From assembly GCA_002722315.1 (NCBI GenBank), contig PBLG01000046.1, forward strand, positions 62,001 through 126,000: 64,000 nucleotides of DNA. Reading direction: 5' to 3'. Both the position numbers and the translations under genes were made by a program. Shown here piece by piece: positions 44,052 through 53,658 of the stretch. The notes under the pieces are model-generated. The model saw nothing but the letters and a program-made list of their open reading frames with translations. It ran no database searches and was not told the DNA's origin. Origin of the DNA: Lysobacterales bacterium (GTDB lineage: Bacteria; Pseudomonadota; Gammaproteobacteria; Xanthomonadales; Wenzhouxiangellaceae). How positions within the stretch are numbered: the first letter of the stretch is position 1; each line of letters opens with the position of its first letter.

Positions 44052-44200
44052 CCGGTAGCGGACGCCGCAGTCTTGTTGAGAATTGCTTGCATTTTAACGG
44101 GTTCGGGGCGAGGGCAGGGGTGGCCGACGAACCGGCATGGTCCGGCCGTGTGATGTACGGTTCTCTATTGATAGATTCGATCCAACCGGAGTGTCGAGCC

Positions 44201-45349
44201 ATGCCGAAACATCCAGCCATCTCGCCCGCCGCGCAGGCCGTGCGCGGTGCAGTCTATTCCGGTCTTGCGCGAAAGCCCGCATCCGGACGGCCGCCGGTGC
44301 CGCTGCACGTCGGCGATACCTGGATGGATCCGGCCGAGGGTTGCCGGATGCAGGACCTCAACGTGGACGACTATCCCGGTCTGCATCGCTATTCGCCGGT
44401 ACCCGGCTATCCCGAACTGCGCGACCGGATCGCCGAAGTGCACGGTCGGCGCTGCGGGGTGGCCACCGGGCGTGAACAGGTGATCGTGACCGCCGGCGCC
44501 ACGGCCGGGCTGGCGGCTTCGGTCTCGGCGCTGGTCGCGCCGGGGGAGGACGTGCTGCTGGCCGCACCCTACTGGCCGTTGATCGCCGGCAGCATCCGCG
44601 CCTTCCACGCCAATCCGATCGACGTGCCCGTGATGACCGAGGCCGAAACGGCCGGCGATGCGGTGGCCTGCTTCGAAAGATACCGGACCGAAAAGACCGT
44701 GGCGGTTTACTGGAATACCCCGCACAATCCGACCGGCCGACTGCTGGATCGCGAATGGCTGGTCGCGCTGACCGACTGGGCGCGGGAACACGATCTCTGG
44801 ATCTTCTCCGACGACGTCTACGAGGACTACGTCTACGACGGCGAGCACGTCCATAGCCGCGCGCTCGCGCCGGACAACACCATCTCCGTGCACAGCTTCT
44901 CCAAAGCTTATGGCATGGCCGGCAACCGCTGCGGCTACCTGGCCGGCCCGGAGAACGCCATAGGCGCGATCAAGCGCATCGTCACCAACATCAACTACTC
45001 GGCCTGCTCGGCCTCGCAGCGCGCGGCGCTCAACGCGCTGAACGGCGCGGGGCAGCCATGGGTCGACGCCGCGCGCGAGAAGTATGCCGAGCTGGGCCGC
45101 CACGCCGCCGAAGTCCTCGGCCTGCCGCCGCCCAGGGGCGGCACCTTCCTTTTTCCGGATGTGTCCGGCGTCCTGGACGAGCGCGGCCTCGACGGCTTCC
45201 TCGGCGACCTGGCCGAAGCCGGCGTGCTGGTCGCACCGGGTCCGAGCTTCGGGCCGTACCCCAACCACGTCCGCCTGTGCTTCACCGCCGCGCCGCCCGA
45301 CGAAATCCGGCGCGGGGTTGGAATCCTGGCCGATCACATGCGTCGCTGA
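44201..45349 (+). CDS. Class I/II PLP-dependent aminotransferase
   Basis: A 382-residue fold-type I aminotransferase. The PLP lysine is in HSFSKAYGMAGNRCGYLAGP, and YWNTPHNPTGRLLD and SDDVYEDYVYDG give the other cofactor contacts. I chose the ATG at 44201, which has GGAG nine bases upstream and the usual N-terminus. The substrate cannot be read from sequence; such enzymes act on aspartate, aromatic or branched-chain amino acids. Confidence 0.85.
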   Translation: MPKHPAISPAAQAVRGAVYSGLARKPASGRPPVPLHVGDTWMDPAEGCRMQDLNVDDYPGLHRYSPVPGYPELRDRIAEVHGRRCGVATGREQVIVTAGATAGLAASVSALVAPGEDVLLAAPYWPLIAGSIRAFHANPIDVPVMTEAETAGDAVACFERYRTEKTVAVYWNTPHNPTGRLLDREWLVALTDWAREHDLWIFSDDVYEDYVYDGEHVHSRALAPDNTISVHSFSKAYGMAGNRCGYLAGPENAIGAIKRIVTNINYSACSASQRAALNALNGAGQPWVDAAREKYAELGRHAAEVLGLPPPRGGTFLFPDVSGVLDERGLDGFLGDLAEAGVLVAPGPSFGPYPNHVRLCFTAAPPDEIRRGVGILADHMRR

Positions 45350-45469
45350 GCGTCGTTCGTGCCGGGCCGTTGAATGCGGTCCCGGCGCCGGGTGATTGGA
45401 ATCCTTCTGCGAAATGGGTTAACTTTGATTCGGGGAAACGATCAATCCAACCGCAGTAGGAGGCTTGAA

Positions 45470-45985
45470 ATGTTGAAGTTGAAGATGTTGTGCGCGCTGA
45501 TCGGCGCGGTCGCCGTCGCGCAGATTGCCGTCGCAGATGATTCGTTGACGGAGAAAGAGGCGCTGGCGATGGAGATCATCGAACTGACCGGCGCCGATGA
45601 CATGGTCGATGCCATGACTGGCCAGATCAAGGCGCAGATGCAACAACAGATGGAAAAGCAGATCAGCTGCCCTGCCGAACGCGAAGTTGCGGCGGAGATG
45701 ACCGACGCCTTCGCCTCGACCATGAGCGAGATGATGCGTTCGTCGGACCTGCGGGCCGACCTGATCCTCGCCTATGCCGAACTGTTCACCCGCGACGAAC
45801 TCGAGGCGCTGGTCGAATTTCACAGTTCGGACCTGGGGCGTAAACTGATCGAAGTTCAGCCCGAGATCATGCGCCGAAGCATGCAGGCGGCGCAACGGAT
45901 GAGCGCCGATATGCAGGCGAAGATGCTCGAGGCCTCGGCAAATTTTCAGTCGCGCATGAAGGAAATAGAGGGCAGCTGCGAATAA
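45470..45985 (+). CDS. Secreted DUF2059 protein
   Basis: A 171-residue helical protein with a signal peptide (MLKLKMLCALIGAVAVAQIAVA) and a DUF2059 domain in its second half (LILAYAELFTRDELEALVEFHSS). The start has a strong AGTAGGAGG site. DUF2059 proteins are periplasmic and of unknown function. Two conserved cysteines, one in ISCPAER and one at the C-terminal GSCE, could form a disulfide. Confidence 0.85.
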   Translation: MLKLKMLCALIGAVAVAQIAVADDSLTEKEALAMEIIELTGADDMVDAMTGQIKAQMQQQMEKQISCPAEREVAAEMTDAFASTMSEMMRSSDLRADLILAYAELFTRDELEALVEFHSSDLGRKLIEVQPEIMRRSMQAAQRMSADMQAKMLEASANFQSRMKEIEGSCE

Positions 45986-45986
45986 A

Positions 45987-46050
45987 CCTGCCCCCACCCC
46001 CGGATCGAGTCCGGGGCAGGCTCTGGCCCTCCCCCGCAAGCAGGGGAGGG
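45987..46050. repeat. Two GC-rich hairpins after the DUF2059 gene
   Basis: CCTGCCCC...GGGGCAGG with an inner CCCCGGA/TCCGGGG, and CCCTCCCC...GGGGAGGG. Palindromes of this kind are widespread intergenic elements in GC-rich proteobacteria. They may also stop transcription of the DUF2059 gene, though no T-tract follows. Confidence 0.6.
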
Positions 46051-46189
46051 AACGACAAGCGCGCGCAGTAGTTCTCAGCGGTCAGCCCGCCTTATCGACC
46101 GTCGGCTCGTAGCGAGGCACCGCCAAGTCCTGTAGCTGGGACGTTTTGCGACCGAGCGAAATTTTCAATCCGACGAGTCAGCCGCTGAG

Positions 46190-46312
46190 AGCGTAGCGAG
46201 CGCGTGGCTGGCGGTGGCCGCCGGCGCGCAGGAACCGCAGTGTACGCATTTGTACATGAGGAATCCGAGCACCGCCGGACACCGCCAGGCGCGCGCGCAG
46301 TAGCTCTCAGCG
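46190..46312. repeat. Further copy of the GGTGGCCGCCGG repeat family
   Basis: The stretch has GGCGGTGGCCGCCGGCGCGC, CAGGAACCGCAG, the palindrome TGTACGCATTTGTACA, GAGGAATCCGAGCACC and CGCGCAGTAGCT. It is in the same orientation as the array at 41540-41850. Confidence 0.8.
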
Positions 46313-46318
46313 GTTGAC

Positions 46319-48235
46319 TTACCAGGCTATGCCGTAGTCCTCGCCGTAGTCACTGGCCCCGCCCTGCATCGTGCCGTTCTCCCAGTCGAACCAGATGGCC
46401 TGGGTCGGGTTGTAGACGCGGTCGACGACTTCGACGTCGTAGCCCATCGATTCGAGCTGTTCGATGCTGTAGGGCGTGACGTGATCGGCCGGTACCTGGA
46501 TGCGACCCGGCTCGGCCTGGTGGGCGCCGAACGAGCTCTGCATCTGGTAGCTCATGACGTTGCCGTGGCCTTCGGCGGCCTGCTGCACGTTCATGCCCCA
46601 TTCGACCATGGCCAGGAAGAACTGCAGCAGGTTCTGGTCCTGCGTATCGCCGCCCTGCACGGAGAAGGCCATCAGCGGCCTGCCGTCCTTGATTGCCATG
46701 GTGGGGGTGAGCGTCACGCGCGGGCGCTTGCCGGGGGCGACGACGTTGTAGGGGTTCAGCGCCTCGTCGAGCACGAAGCTCTGCATGCGCTGGCTGAGAC
46801 CGATGCCGGACTCGCCGGCGATGAACGCGGGCACCCAGCCGCCGGAAGGCGTGACCGAGACCACCCAGCCATCCGCGTCGGCGGCCTGGATGGCAGTGGT
46901 GCCGGCCCGGAAAGCCTCGTCGGCACTCATCACGCCGGCCTGCTGGAAACCCTCTTCGCCGGCAGCTTCGGCGTCGGGCGGATTAAGCTGCCAGTTCTGC
47001 CGGAGTTCCTCGAACGGGTTCACACCGTCCTGGAACAGGTACGGGTCGCCGGGCAAGTAGTCGGTCATGTTGCGGTCGTCCGGGATCAACTCGCGTCGCA
47101 TCGCGGCGTATCCCTTCGCGAGCAGGCCCGCCACCGGTTCTTCGGGCGGAAAGTACGGGTCGCCATAGTAGAAGTCGCGGTCGGCGAAGGCCAGGTTCTG
47201 CGCCTGGTAAAGCGTGTGGATATAGCGCGTCGAGTTGTAGCCCATCGCCTTCAGGTCGAAGCCTTCGAGGATATTCAGGGCCTGCAGCATCACCGGGCCC
47301 TGGGTCCAGGTGGTGAGCTTGTAGACGTCGATGTTGCGATAGCTGGTCGAAACGGGGTCCTCGAACTTGACTTCCCAGTTCGCCAGGTCTTCCATGGTGA
47401 AAAGCCCGCCGGCCTCCCGGGTGGACTCGACGATTTCCTCGGCGATGTCGCCGGTGTAGAAGCGATCATAGGCGGCCTGGATGGCTTCCTTGCGCGACTT
47501 GCCGGCATCGAGCGCCTCGCGCTCGGTCGCGACCAGCTTCTTCAGCGTCGCGGCCAGGTCGGACTGCACGAAGTTTTCGCCTTCTCGCGGCGCGGCGCGC
47601 TGCTCGGGGTTGTCCGGATCGTAGTGGGGAAGGAACACCGCAGTCGACGACGGCCAGCGTTGCAGCACCTCGCGCCGGCGCTCCATGTTGTCGGCCTGGG
47701 CCTTTTCGATCGGGTAGCCTTCGGCCATCTCGATCGCCGGTGCCAGCACTTCGGCCAGGCTGAGCCTGCCGTATTCGGCCACCATCTTCATCAGCGCGCC
47801 GGGCGTGCCGGGCGTGACCGCGGCCAGTGGGCCGTACTCGGGTGGATACTGCATGCCCTGTTCGCGGAAGAATTCGGGGGTGGCGCCGGTCGGCGCCACG
47901 CCCAGCCCGTTGACGCCGATGACCTTCTTGAGTTCGGGATGCCAGATCAGGGCCTGGGTCTCGCCGCCCCAGCCCAGCGTGTCCCACATCGTGGCGGTGG
48001 CCGCCAGCATTGCGGCTGCCGCGTCTACCGCGTTGCCGCCTTTCTGGAACGTCATGGCCCCGGCGGTGGCGCCCAGCGGCTTGCCGGTCACCGCGACCCA
48101 GTGCTTGCCGTGCAGCACCGGCTTGTTCGTCTCCTGGGCCTCGACGGGATTCGGATTCATGGCGACCAGCAGGATAAGCGGTGCGCACGCGCGAACAAGA
48201 GGTGCCCTGAAATAAGACGGAAGGCGGATATGCAT
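46319..48235 (-). CDS. ggt: Gamma-glutamyltransferase family protein, secreted
   Basis: A 638-residue N-terminal nucleophile hydrolase of the gamma-glutamyltransferase family, with a signal peptide (cleavage near residue 33). The precursor cuts itself before a threonine; here the candidate is in RAGTTAIQAADADGWVVSVTP, near residue 420, which matches the start of the small subunit in the family. GGNAVDAAAAM near residue 66 and the MAFSVQGGDTQDQNLLQF stretch are also typical. It may degrade glutathione or a related gamma-glutamyl or acylated substrate in the periplasm. Confidence 0.88.
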   Translation of the reverse strand: MHIRLPSYFRAPLVRACAPLILLVAMNPNPVEAQETNKPVLHGKHWVAVTGKPLGATAGAMTFQKGGNAVDAAAAMLAATATMWDTLGWGGETQALIWHPELKKVIGVNGLGVAPTGATPEFFREQGMQYPPEYGPLAAVTPGTPGALMKMVAEYGRLSLAEVLAPAIEMAEGYPIEKAQADNMERRREVLQRWPSSTAVFLPHYDPDNPEQRAAPREGENFVQSDLAATLKKLVATEREALDAGKSRKEAIQAAYDRFYTGDIAEEIVESTREAGGLFTMEDLANWEVKFEDPVSTSYRNIDVYKLTTWTQGPVMLQALNILEGFDLKAMGYNSTRYIHTLYQAQNLAFADRDFYYGDPYFPPEEPVAGLLAKGYAAMRRELIPDDRNMTDYLPGDPYLFQDGVNPFEELRQNWQLNPPDAEAAGEEGFQQAGVMSADEAFRAGTTAIQAADADGWVVSVTPSGGWVPAFIAGESGIGLSQRMQSFVLDEALNPYNVVAPGKRPRVTLTPTMAIKDGRPLMAFSVQGGDTQDQNLLQFFLAMVEWGMNVQQAAEGHGNVMSYQMQSSFGAHQAEPGRIQVPADHVTPYSIEQLESMGYDVEVVDRVYNPTQAIWFDWENGTMQGGASDYGEDYGIAW

Positions 48236-48296
48236 ATCGGGCTCCGGATTGATTGAGGCTCAAAGGATAGCAAGGGCGCGAGAACACTTTTCATGA

Positions 48297-50276
48297 TCAC
48301 TCGCCCGGTTCGATTTCCAGCAAGACGAAATCGGCCTCGACCAGGTCGCCTTCGGCTGCGCCTATGGACTTGACCTTGCCGGCGACTTCGGCCTTGATCG
48401 AAAGCTCCATCTTCATTGCCTCCATCAGCGCCAGGGCCTGGCCTTCGGTGACTTCTTCCCCCACGCCGACCATGACCTGTATGACCTTGCCGGGCATGGG
48501 CGCGACGACTCGACCGCTGCCCTTGCTGGCCGAGGTGATCGATTCGAACCGGCGATGGCGGAGCACGCTCCAGCGGCGGTGGTCGTGGACGATTTCCAGC
48601 CGGTCGCCGGCCTCGTGAACCACTACTCTGCGGCCGGCGCCGTCGATGAACAAAGTGCAGTCGGTATCGGAAGTCTGCCGGATGTGGACTTCGTGCCGGG
48701 TTCCATCGAATTCGAACCGGTAGCCGGTGTCGCTGTCGCCGCGGCATTCGAGTTCGAAGCGGCTGTCGCCGATCTCCAGGTCGATCCAGCGCGATTCGCG
48801 CCCGCCTATGCGCCAGCCGTCGGGCCGGGCCCACGGCGAGGAATCCTGCTGTTCGGCCTGGCGCTCCTGGATACCCAGCAGCCAGGCTGCGGCGGCCGCC
48901 GGGATCTCGGGCGGAATCTCGGCGTCGCGTTCGAGTATTTCGTCCAGCGCGCGATCCAGCAGCCCCGTGTCGATGCTGGCATCGGCGATCTCCGGGCGCT
49001 CGGCCAGCTGCAGCAGGAAACCCAGGTTCGTGACCAGGCCGCCCACGTGGCTTTCGGCCAGCGCCTGCTTGAGCCGGGCCAGCGCGACCGTGCGGTTTTC
49101 GCCCGACACGACCAGCTTGGCGATCATCGGGTCGTAGTGGACACTGACCCGGTCGCCGGCCTCCACGCCGGTATCGATGCGCGCCCACGGCCGTTCTGGA
49201 AAACGCAGGGCCGTGATGTCGCCGGACCCGGGCAGGAAGTTCCTGTCCGGGTCCTCGGCGTAGATGCGCGCTTCCATCGCGTGTCCGCTGCAGGTGATCC
49301 GGTCCTGGGAAAGCGGCAGCGCCTCGCCGGCGGCCACGCGCAGCTGCCACTCGACCAGGTCCAGGCCCGTCACGCATTCGGTGACCGGGTGCTCGACCTG
49401 CAGTCGCGTGTTCATCTCCAGGAAATAGAATCCTTGCGCGTCGACCAGGAATTCGACGGTGCCGGCGCCGACGTAGTCGACCGCCCGGGCCGCCTTGACC
49501 GCGGCGTCCAGGAGTTCAAGCCTGATCTCCGGGTCCAGTCCGGACGCCGGCGCTTCCTCGATGACTTTCTGGTGGCGGCGCTGGCTGGAACAATCGCGCT
49601 CGAACAGGTGGACGACGTTGCCGTGCGTATCGCCGAAAATCTGCGCCTCGATATGTCGAGGGTGCTCGACATATCTCTCTATGATCATGCGTTTGTCGCC
49701 GAAAGCTGAAGTGGCCTCTCGCCTCGCCGCGGCCAGCGCTTCGGCGAACTCTCCGGCCGAGCGGACGATACGCATGCCCTTGCCGCCGCCGCCGGCCGCG
49801 GCCTTGAGCATCAGCGGAAATCCGACCTTGTCCGCTTCGGCCGACAGGGTCTCGTCGGCCTGGTCGTCGCCGTGGTAGCCGGGGACGAGTGGAACGCCCG
49901 CCTCGCTCATGATGGCCTTGGCGCGCGCCTTGGAGCCCATCGCATCGATGGTCTCCGGTTTCGGGCCGATCAGCGCGATACCGGCCTCGGCCAGCGCGCG
50001 GGCGAAATCGGCATTTTCCGACAGGAATCCGTAGCCGGGATGCACGGCCTCGGCACCGGTATCGCGGGCCGTTTCGATGATCTTTTCGGCCACCAGGTAG
50101 GACTTGCCGGCCTCGGCCGGTCCGATGGCCACCGCGCGGTCGGCCATGCGCACGTGACGGGCGTCGCGATCGGCATCGGAATACACCGCAACGGTCTCGA
50201 CGCCCAGCCTGCGGCAGGTCTCGATGACCCGGCATGCGATTTCACCGCGATTGGCGATCAGGATTCGTTTGAACAT
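48297..50276 (-). CDS. liuD: 3-Methylcrotonyl-CoA carboxylase biotin subunit (alpha)
   Basis: A 659-residue subunit with biotin carboxylase (MFKRILIANRGEIACRVIET onward, about residues 1-450) and a C-terminal biotinyl domain with the lysine in EAMKMEL near residue 625. Together with LiuB it carboxylates 3-methylcrotonyl-CoA to 3-methylglutaconyl-CoA in leucine breakdown. The start at 50276 fits the conserved N-terminus. Upstream is a repeat element and liuC; downstream is the GGT gene. Confidence 0.94.
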   Translation of the reverse strand: MFKRILIANRGEIACRVIETCRRLGVETVAVYSDADRDARHVRMADRAVAIGPAEAGKSYLVAEKIIETARDTGAEAVHPGYGFLSENADFARALAEAGIALIGPKPETIDAMGSKARAKAIMSEAGVPLVPGYHGDDQADETLSAEADKVGFPLMLKAAAGGGGKGMRIVRSAGEFAEALAAARREATSAFGDKRMIIERYVEHPRHIEAQIFGDTHGNVVHLFERDCSSQRRHQKVIEEAPASGLDPEIRLELLDAAVKAARAVDYVGAGTVEFLVDAQGFYFLEMNTRLQVEHPVTECVTGLDLVEWQLRVAAGEALPLSQDRITCSGHAMEARIYAEDPDRNFLPGSGDITALRFPERPWARIDTGVEAGDRVSVHYDPMIAKLVVSGENRTVALARLKQALAESHVGGLVTNLGFLLQLAERPEIADASIDTGLLDRALDEILERDAEIPPEIPAAAAAWLLGIQERQAEQQDSSPWARPDGWRIGGRESRWIDLEIGDSRFELECRGDSDTGYRFEFDGTRHEVHIRQTSDTDCTLFIDGAGRRVVVHEAGDRLEIVHDHRRWSVLRHRRFESITSASKGSGRVVAPMPGKVIQVMVGVGEEVTEGQALALMEAMKMELSIKAEVAGKVKSIGAAEGDLVEADFVLLEIEPGE

Positions 50277-50304
50277 GGCATCAGTCTTGTGAAGTTCAGA
50301 AGCT

Positions 50305-50470
50305 GGCCGCGGATCAGCGCGGATGAACACGGATAAAACAAGAAGCGAGCGTTGGTTTCAAACCGACGAACAACGCCGCACAGCGTTTGCGCGGCGAATA
50401 AAGCTTACCGTTTTTGATCAGGATACCGCTTTTCATCCGCAGCGATCCGCGTTCATCCGCGGCGAGATTT
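50305..50470. repeat. CGCGGAT-type inverted-repeat element between liuC and liuD
   Basis: The left arm GCCGCGGATCAGCGCGGATG, continuing AACACGGAT, is opposed by the right arm CATCCGCAGCGATCCGCG, TTCATCCGCGGC, about 125 bases apart. The interior is unrelated to genes. It is one of three such elements between 50 and 57 kb. Confidence 0.82.
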
Positions 50471-50484
50471 TTCGGATCATGGAT

Positions 50485-51273
50485 TCAGCCTGGATTCCAG
50501 GAGGCTTTGCGTTTTTCCAGGAAGGCGCGAAGCCCTTCCTGGCCCTCCTCGCCGACGCGCAGGCGGGCGATCCATTCGGCGGTGATGGCGTCGAGTTCGC
50601 CGGCCGGGCCGTCGAAGGTCTGCACGCGGCGGATCAGCTGCTTGCACTCGGCCACCGCCTGCGGCCCGCTGGCCAGCAGGGCTTCGGCGATCGATTCGAC
50701 TTGCGCGTCCAGTTGCTCGTCGGCGCAGGTTTCGTGCACCAGCCCGATCGCTTTGGCTTCCTGCGCATCAAACCGCTCGCCGGTGAGCATGTAACGTCTT
50801 GCATTGGCCGCGCCGATGCGCGCGATCACGAACGGGGCGATGGTCGCCGGGATCAGGCCGAGGCGGACTTCGGTGAGGCCGAACTTCGCGTGATCGGCGG
50901 CCACTGCGACGTCGCAGCACGAGATCAGTCCGACGCCGCCGCCGAACGCCGCGCCGTTGATCCGGGCCACCGTGGGGCAGGGCAGTTCGTCGAGACTGCG
51001 GAACATTGCCGCAAGGCGTTCAGAATCTGCGCGATTCTCGGCTTCGCCGGCATCGGCCATCGCCCGCATCCAGCCCAGGTCCGCGCCGGCCGAAAACGAC
51101 CTGCCCGCACCGGTGACGATCAACACGCGCGGCGGTGCCGCCGCCAGATCATCGAACGCCCGCGTCAGCTCCGCGATCAACTCCGCGTTGAACGCGTTAT
51201 GCACGTCGGGCCTGTTCAGCGTCAGCGTCGCGACGCCGTCGTTCCTGGTTGTCAGTTCGAATGATCTGGTCAT
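50485..51273 (-). CDS. liuC: Methylglutaconyl-CoA hydratase (enoyl-CoA hydratase family)
   Basis: A 262-residue crotonase-fold enzyme. RSFSAGADLGWMRAMA near residue 60 forms part of the oxyanion hole and is close to LiuC/AUH enzymes, which hydrate 3-methylglutaconyl-CoA to HMG-CoA. AFGGGVGLISCCDVAVAAD carries the second oxyanion-hole contact. It lies between liuB and liuD on the same strand, with repeat elements in both gaps. Confidence 0.9.
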   Translation of the reverse strand: MTRSFELTTRNDGVATLTLNRPDVHNAFNAELIAELTRAFDDLAAAPPRVLIVTGAGRSFSAGADLGWMRAMADAGEAENRADSERLAAMFRSLDELPCPTVARINGAAFGGGVGLISCCDVAVAADHAKFGLTEVRLGLIPATIAPFVIARIGAANARRYMLTGERFDAQEAKAIGLVHETCADEQLDAQVESIAEALLASGPQAVAECKQLIRRVQTFDGPAGELDAITAEWIARLRVGEEGQEGLRAFLEKRKASWNPG

Positions 51274-51285
51274 GAAAACCTTTTT

Positions 51286-51318
51286 GCCGCGGATTAGCGC
51301 GGATCAACGCTGATTGGA
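51286..51318. repeat. CGCGGAT arm that forms the 3' end of the GxxExxY gene
   Basis: GCCGCGGATTAGCGCGGATC followed by AACGCTGATTGG. The last codons and the TGA stop of the GxxExxY gene lie inside this arm. Its inner part pairs with the gene's start region (GATGAACGCCGAT), so the gene has terminal inverted repeats. Confidence 0.8.
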
Positions 51319-51735
51319 AAACGGCGAATTGCGCGTCTGTTTTGGCGAATCGCTGAAAATGAGTCGTTTGAATTCCGGTCGATCACCGAAGTTGAGCAAG
51401 AGCCCCACTGGAATATCGGTTGCCTTCAGGTAATTGATCAACTGAGCTTCATGAGCGGGAGTCAAACGTGCTACTGCCTTTAATTCTACGACCAGCTTCA
51501 TCCCCACCAGTAAATCTGTTCGAAATTCGCCTACCGGTTCACCCCGAAACCAGACCGTGAGAGGCTGCTGTTGTGCGCACTGCAATCCTTCTTGTCCTAA
51601 TGCAATTGCCATGGCGTTTTCATAAACGCTTTCCGCGAATCCTCGACCCAATTCATTGTAGACCGAGTAAAAAATACCGATCACCTGCCTGGTCAGGTCG
51701 GCATCAATCAGGCTGAAGTTTTTATCGGCGTTCAT
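51304..51735 (-). CDS. GxxExxY protein (PDDEXK nuclease-like)
   Basis: A 143-residue protein with the defining motif G-F-A-E-S-V-Y (GxxExxY, residues about 32-38) and a nuclease-like site with an aspartate in FRTDLLVG and ELK in VVELKAVARL, the PD-(D/E)xK pattern. The family is uncharacterised but often present in many copies per genome. The first codons (MNADK) are encoded by one CGCGGAT-type arm and the final codons and stop by another in inverse orientation. This suggests that gene and repeats form one mobile or exapted unit inserted between liuB and liuC. Confidence 0.85.
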   Translation of the reverse strand: MNADKNFSLIDADLTRQVIGIFYSVYNELGRGFAESVYENAMAIALGQEGLQCAQQQPLTVWFRGEPVGEFRTDLLVGMKLVVELKAVARLTPAHEAQLINYLKATDIPVGLLLNFGDRPEFKRLIFSDSPKQTRNSPFSNQR

Positions 51736-51795
51736 CTACATATACTCGTGGTACGCGATTCTGACTTCATGTAGTCGGCTGAAAATTTTTTTCTT

Positions 51796-51886
51796 TGCCC
51801 CGGATCAACGCGGACTTTTTAATTGAACTCGGTTTTCACTATTACCGAATCTTCTATCCGTGTGTATCCGCGCAAATCCGCGGCCA
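51796..51886. repeat. 91-base CGCGGAT-type mini element
   Basis: CCCCGGATCAACGCGGACTT on the left faces ATCCGTGTGTATCCGCGC, AAATCCGCGGCC on the right. It sits directly upstream of the GxxExxY gene and downstream of liuB. Confidence 0.78.
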
Positions 51887-51901
51887 GAAAGAATGTCCAC
51901 C

Positions 51902-53509
51902 CTACATTCGGAACACGCCGAAGCGGTCCTTTTCGATCGGCGCGTTCAGCGACGAGGCGATGGCCAGGCCGAGGACGCGGCGGGTGTCGACCGGATCTAT
52001 GACGCCGTCGTCCCATAGCCGCGCAGTCGCGTAGTAAGGATGGCCCTGGGCTTCGTACTTGTCGCGAATCGGCGCCTTGAACTGCTCTTCGTCCTCTTCG
52101 CGCCATTCCTTGCCGGCGGCCTCCAGGCCGTCGCGCTTGACCGTGGCCAGCACGCTGGCGGCCTGTTCGCCGCCCATCACCGAGATGCGCGCGTTCGGCC
52201 AGGTCCACAGGAATCGCGCGCCGTAAGCCCGGCCGCACATGGCGTAGTTGCCGGCGCCGAACGAGCCGCCGATGATGACGGTGAATTTCGGTACGTGGGA
52301 GCAGGCCACGGCGGTGACCATCTTGGCCCCGTCCTTGGCGATGCCGGCCTGCTCGTACTTCTTGCCGACCATGAAGCCCGTGATGTTCTGCAGGAAAATC
52401 AGGGGGATATTGCGCTGATTGCACAATTCTATGAAGTGCGCGCCCTTCAGCGCGGACTCGGCAAAAAGAATGCCGTTGTTGGCAATGATGCCCACCGGAT
52501 AGCCGTGGATATGAGCGAAGCCGGTCACCAGCGTGGTGCCGTATCGCGCCTTGAATTCCTGGAATTCCGAGCCGTCGACGATGCGCGCGATGATCTCGCG
52601 TACCTCGAACGGGTAGCGCGTGTCGTCGGGCAGGATGCCGTAGATGTCGTCGGCCGGGTAGGCCGGCTCGACCGGTTCTTTCCGGTCCAGTTGTTCGCTG
52701 CGCGTGCGGTTGAAGTGCTCGACGATGTCGCGCGCCATGGCCAGCGCGTGCATGTCATTTTCGGCAAAGTGGTCGGCCACGCCCGACAGGCGCGTATGCA
52801 CGTCGGCGCCGCCCAGGGTTTCGGCATCCACTTCCTCGCCGGTGGCGGCCTTGACCAGCGGCGGCCCGCCGAGAAAGATCGTGCCCTGTTCCTTGACGAT
52901 GATCGCCTCGTCGCACATCGCGGGCACATAGGCGCCGCCGGCGGTGCACGAGCCCATCACCACGGCGACCTGCGGAATGTTCGTCGCCGACAGCCGGGCC
53001 TGGTTGTAGAAGATCCGGCCGAAGTGCTCCTTGTCCGGGAATACCTCGTCCTGCAGCGGCAGGAACGCGCCTCCGGAATCGACCAGGTAGATGCACGGCA
53101 GGTGATTTTCCAGTGCGATTTCCTGCGCCCGCAGGTGTTTCTTGACCGTCATCGGGTAATAAGTGCCGCCCTTGACCGTCGCGTCGTTGGCCACCACCAC
53201 GCACTCGACGCCCTGGATGCGGCCGATGCCCGCAATGACGCCGGCGGCCGGCGCCTGGTCGTCGTAAAGCCCGTGGGCCGCCATCGGCGCGATTTCGAGA
53301 AACGGACTGCCGGGATCCAGAAGGGTGCGCACGCGCTCCCGGGGCAGCAGCTTGCCGCGCGCCAGGTGCTTGTCGCGCGACTTCTCCGGTCCGCCCAGCG
53401 CGGTGCGCTGCAATTCGGCGCGCAGGTCCTCGGCAAGCTTTCGATGGTGCGCCGAGCGCGCGCGGAAATCTTCGTCGTTGCGGCTGATCTGGCTTTCGAA
53501 CTTCGGCAT
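51902..53509 (-). CDS. liuB: 3-Methylcrotonyl-CoA carboxylase carboxyltransferase subunit (beta)
   Basis: A 535-residue carboxyltransferase that transfers CO2 from biotin on LiuD to 3-methylcrotonyl-CoA. It has two crotonase-like halves; conserved stretches are [19 protein letters not shown] and the [26 protein letters not shown] segment typical of MCC-beta. The start at 53509 ([15 protein letters not shown]) fits the family. The gene leads the local liuB-liuC-liuD group. Confidence 0.94.
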   Translation of the reverse strand: MPKFESQISRNDEDFRARSAHHRKLAEDLRAELQRTALGGPEKSRDKHLARGKLLPRERVRTLLDPGSPFLEIAPMAAHGLYDDQAPAAGVIAGIGRIQGVECVVVANDATVKGGTYYPMTVKKHLRAQEIALENHLPCIYLVDSGGAFLPLQDEVFPDKEHFGRIFYNQARLSATNIPQVAVVMGSCTAGGAYVPAMCDEAIIVKEQGTIFLGGPPLVKAATGEEVDAETLGGADVHTRLSGVADHFAENDMHALAMARDIVEHFNRTRSEQLDRKEPVEPAYPADDIYGILPDDTRYPFEVREIIARIVDGSEFQEFKARYGTTLVTGFAHIHGYPVGIIANNGILFAESALKGAHFIELCNQRNIPLIFLQNITGFMVGKKYEQAGIAKDGAKMVTAVACSHVPKFTVIIGGSFGAGNYAMCGRAYGARFLWTWPNARISVMGGEQAASVLATVKRDGLEAAGKEWREEDEEQFKAPIRDKYEAQGHPYYATARLWDDGVIDPVDTRRVLGLAIASSLNAPIEKDRFGVFRM

Positions 53510-53658
53510 CTGTCGACGGCCCGCGGAAAAACCGCTAGTGTACCCCGTCGTCATTCCCGTGACATTCGGAGAACTCCTGTGCCCGATGGCACATTCTTGC
53601 CGGGGCCGGATGCGGCAGAATCAATTGCCTGGTCATGACCGATCTTCAGAGGTTGAAC

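Noticed and set aside
44165-45337. A 390-codon minus-strand frame opposite the aminotransferase
   Set aside because: The plus strand shows all PLP-enzyme motifs; the minus frame has only shadow composition.
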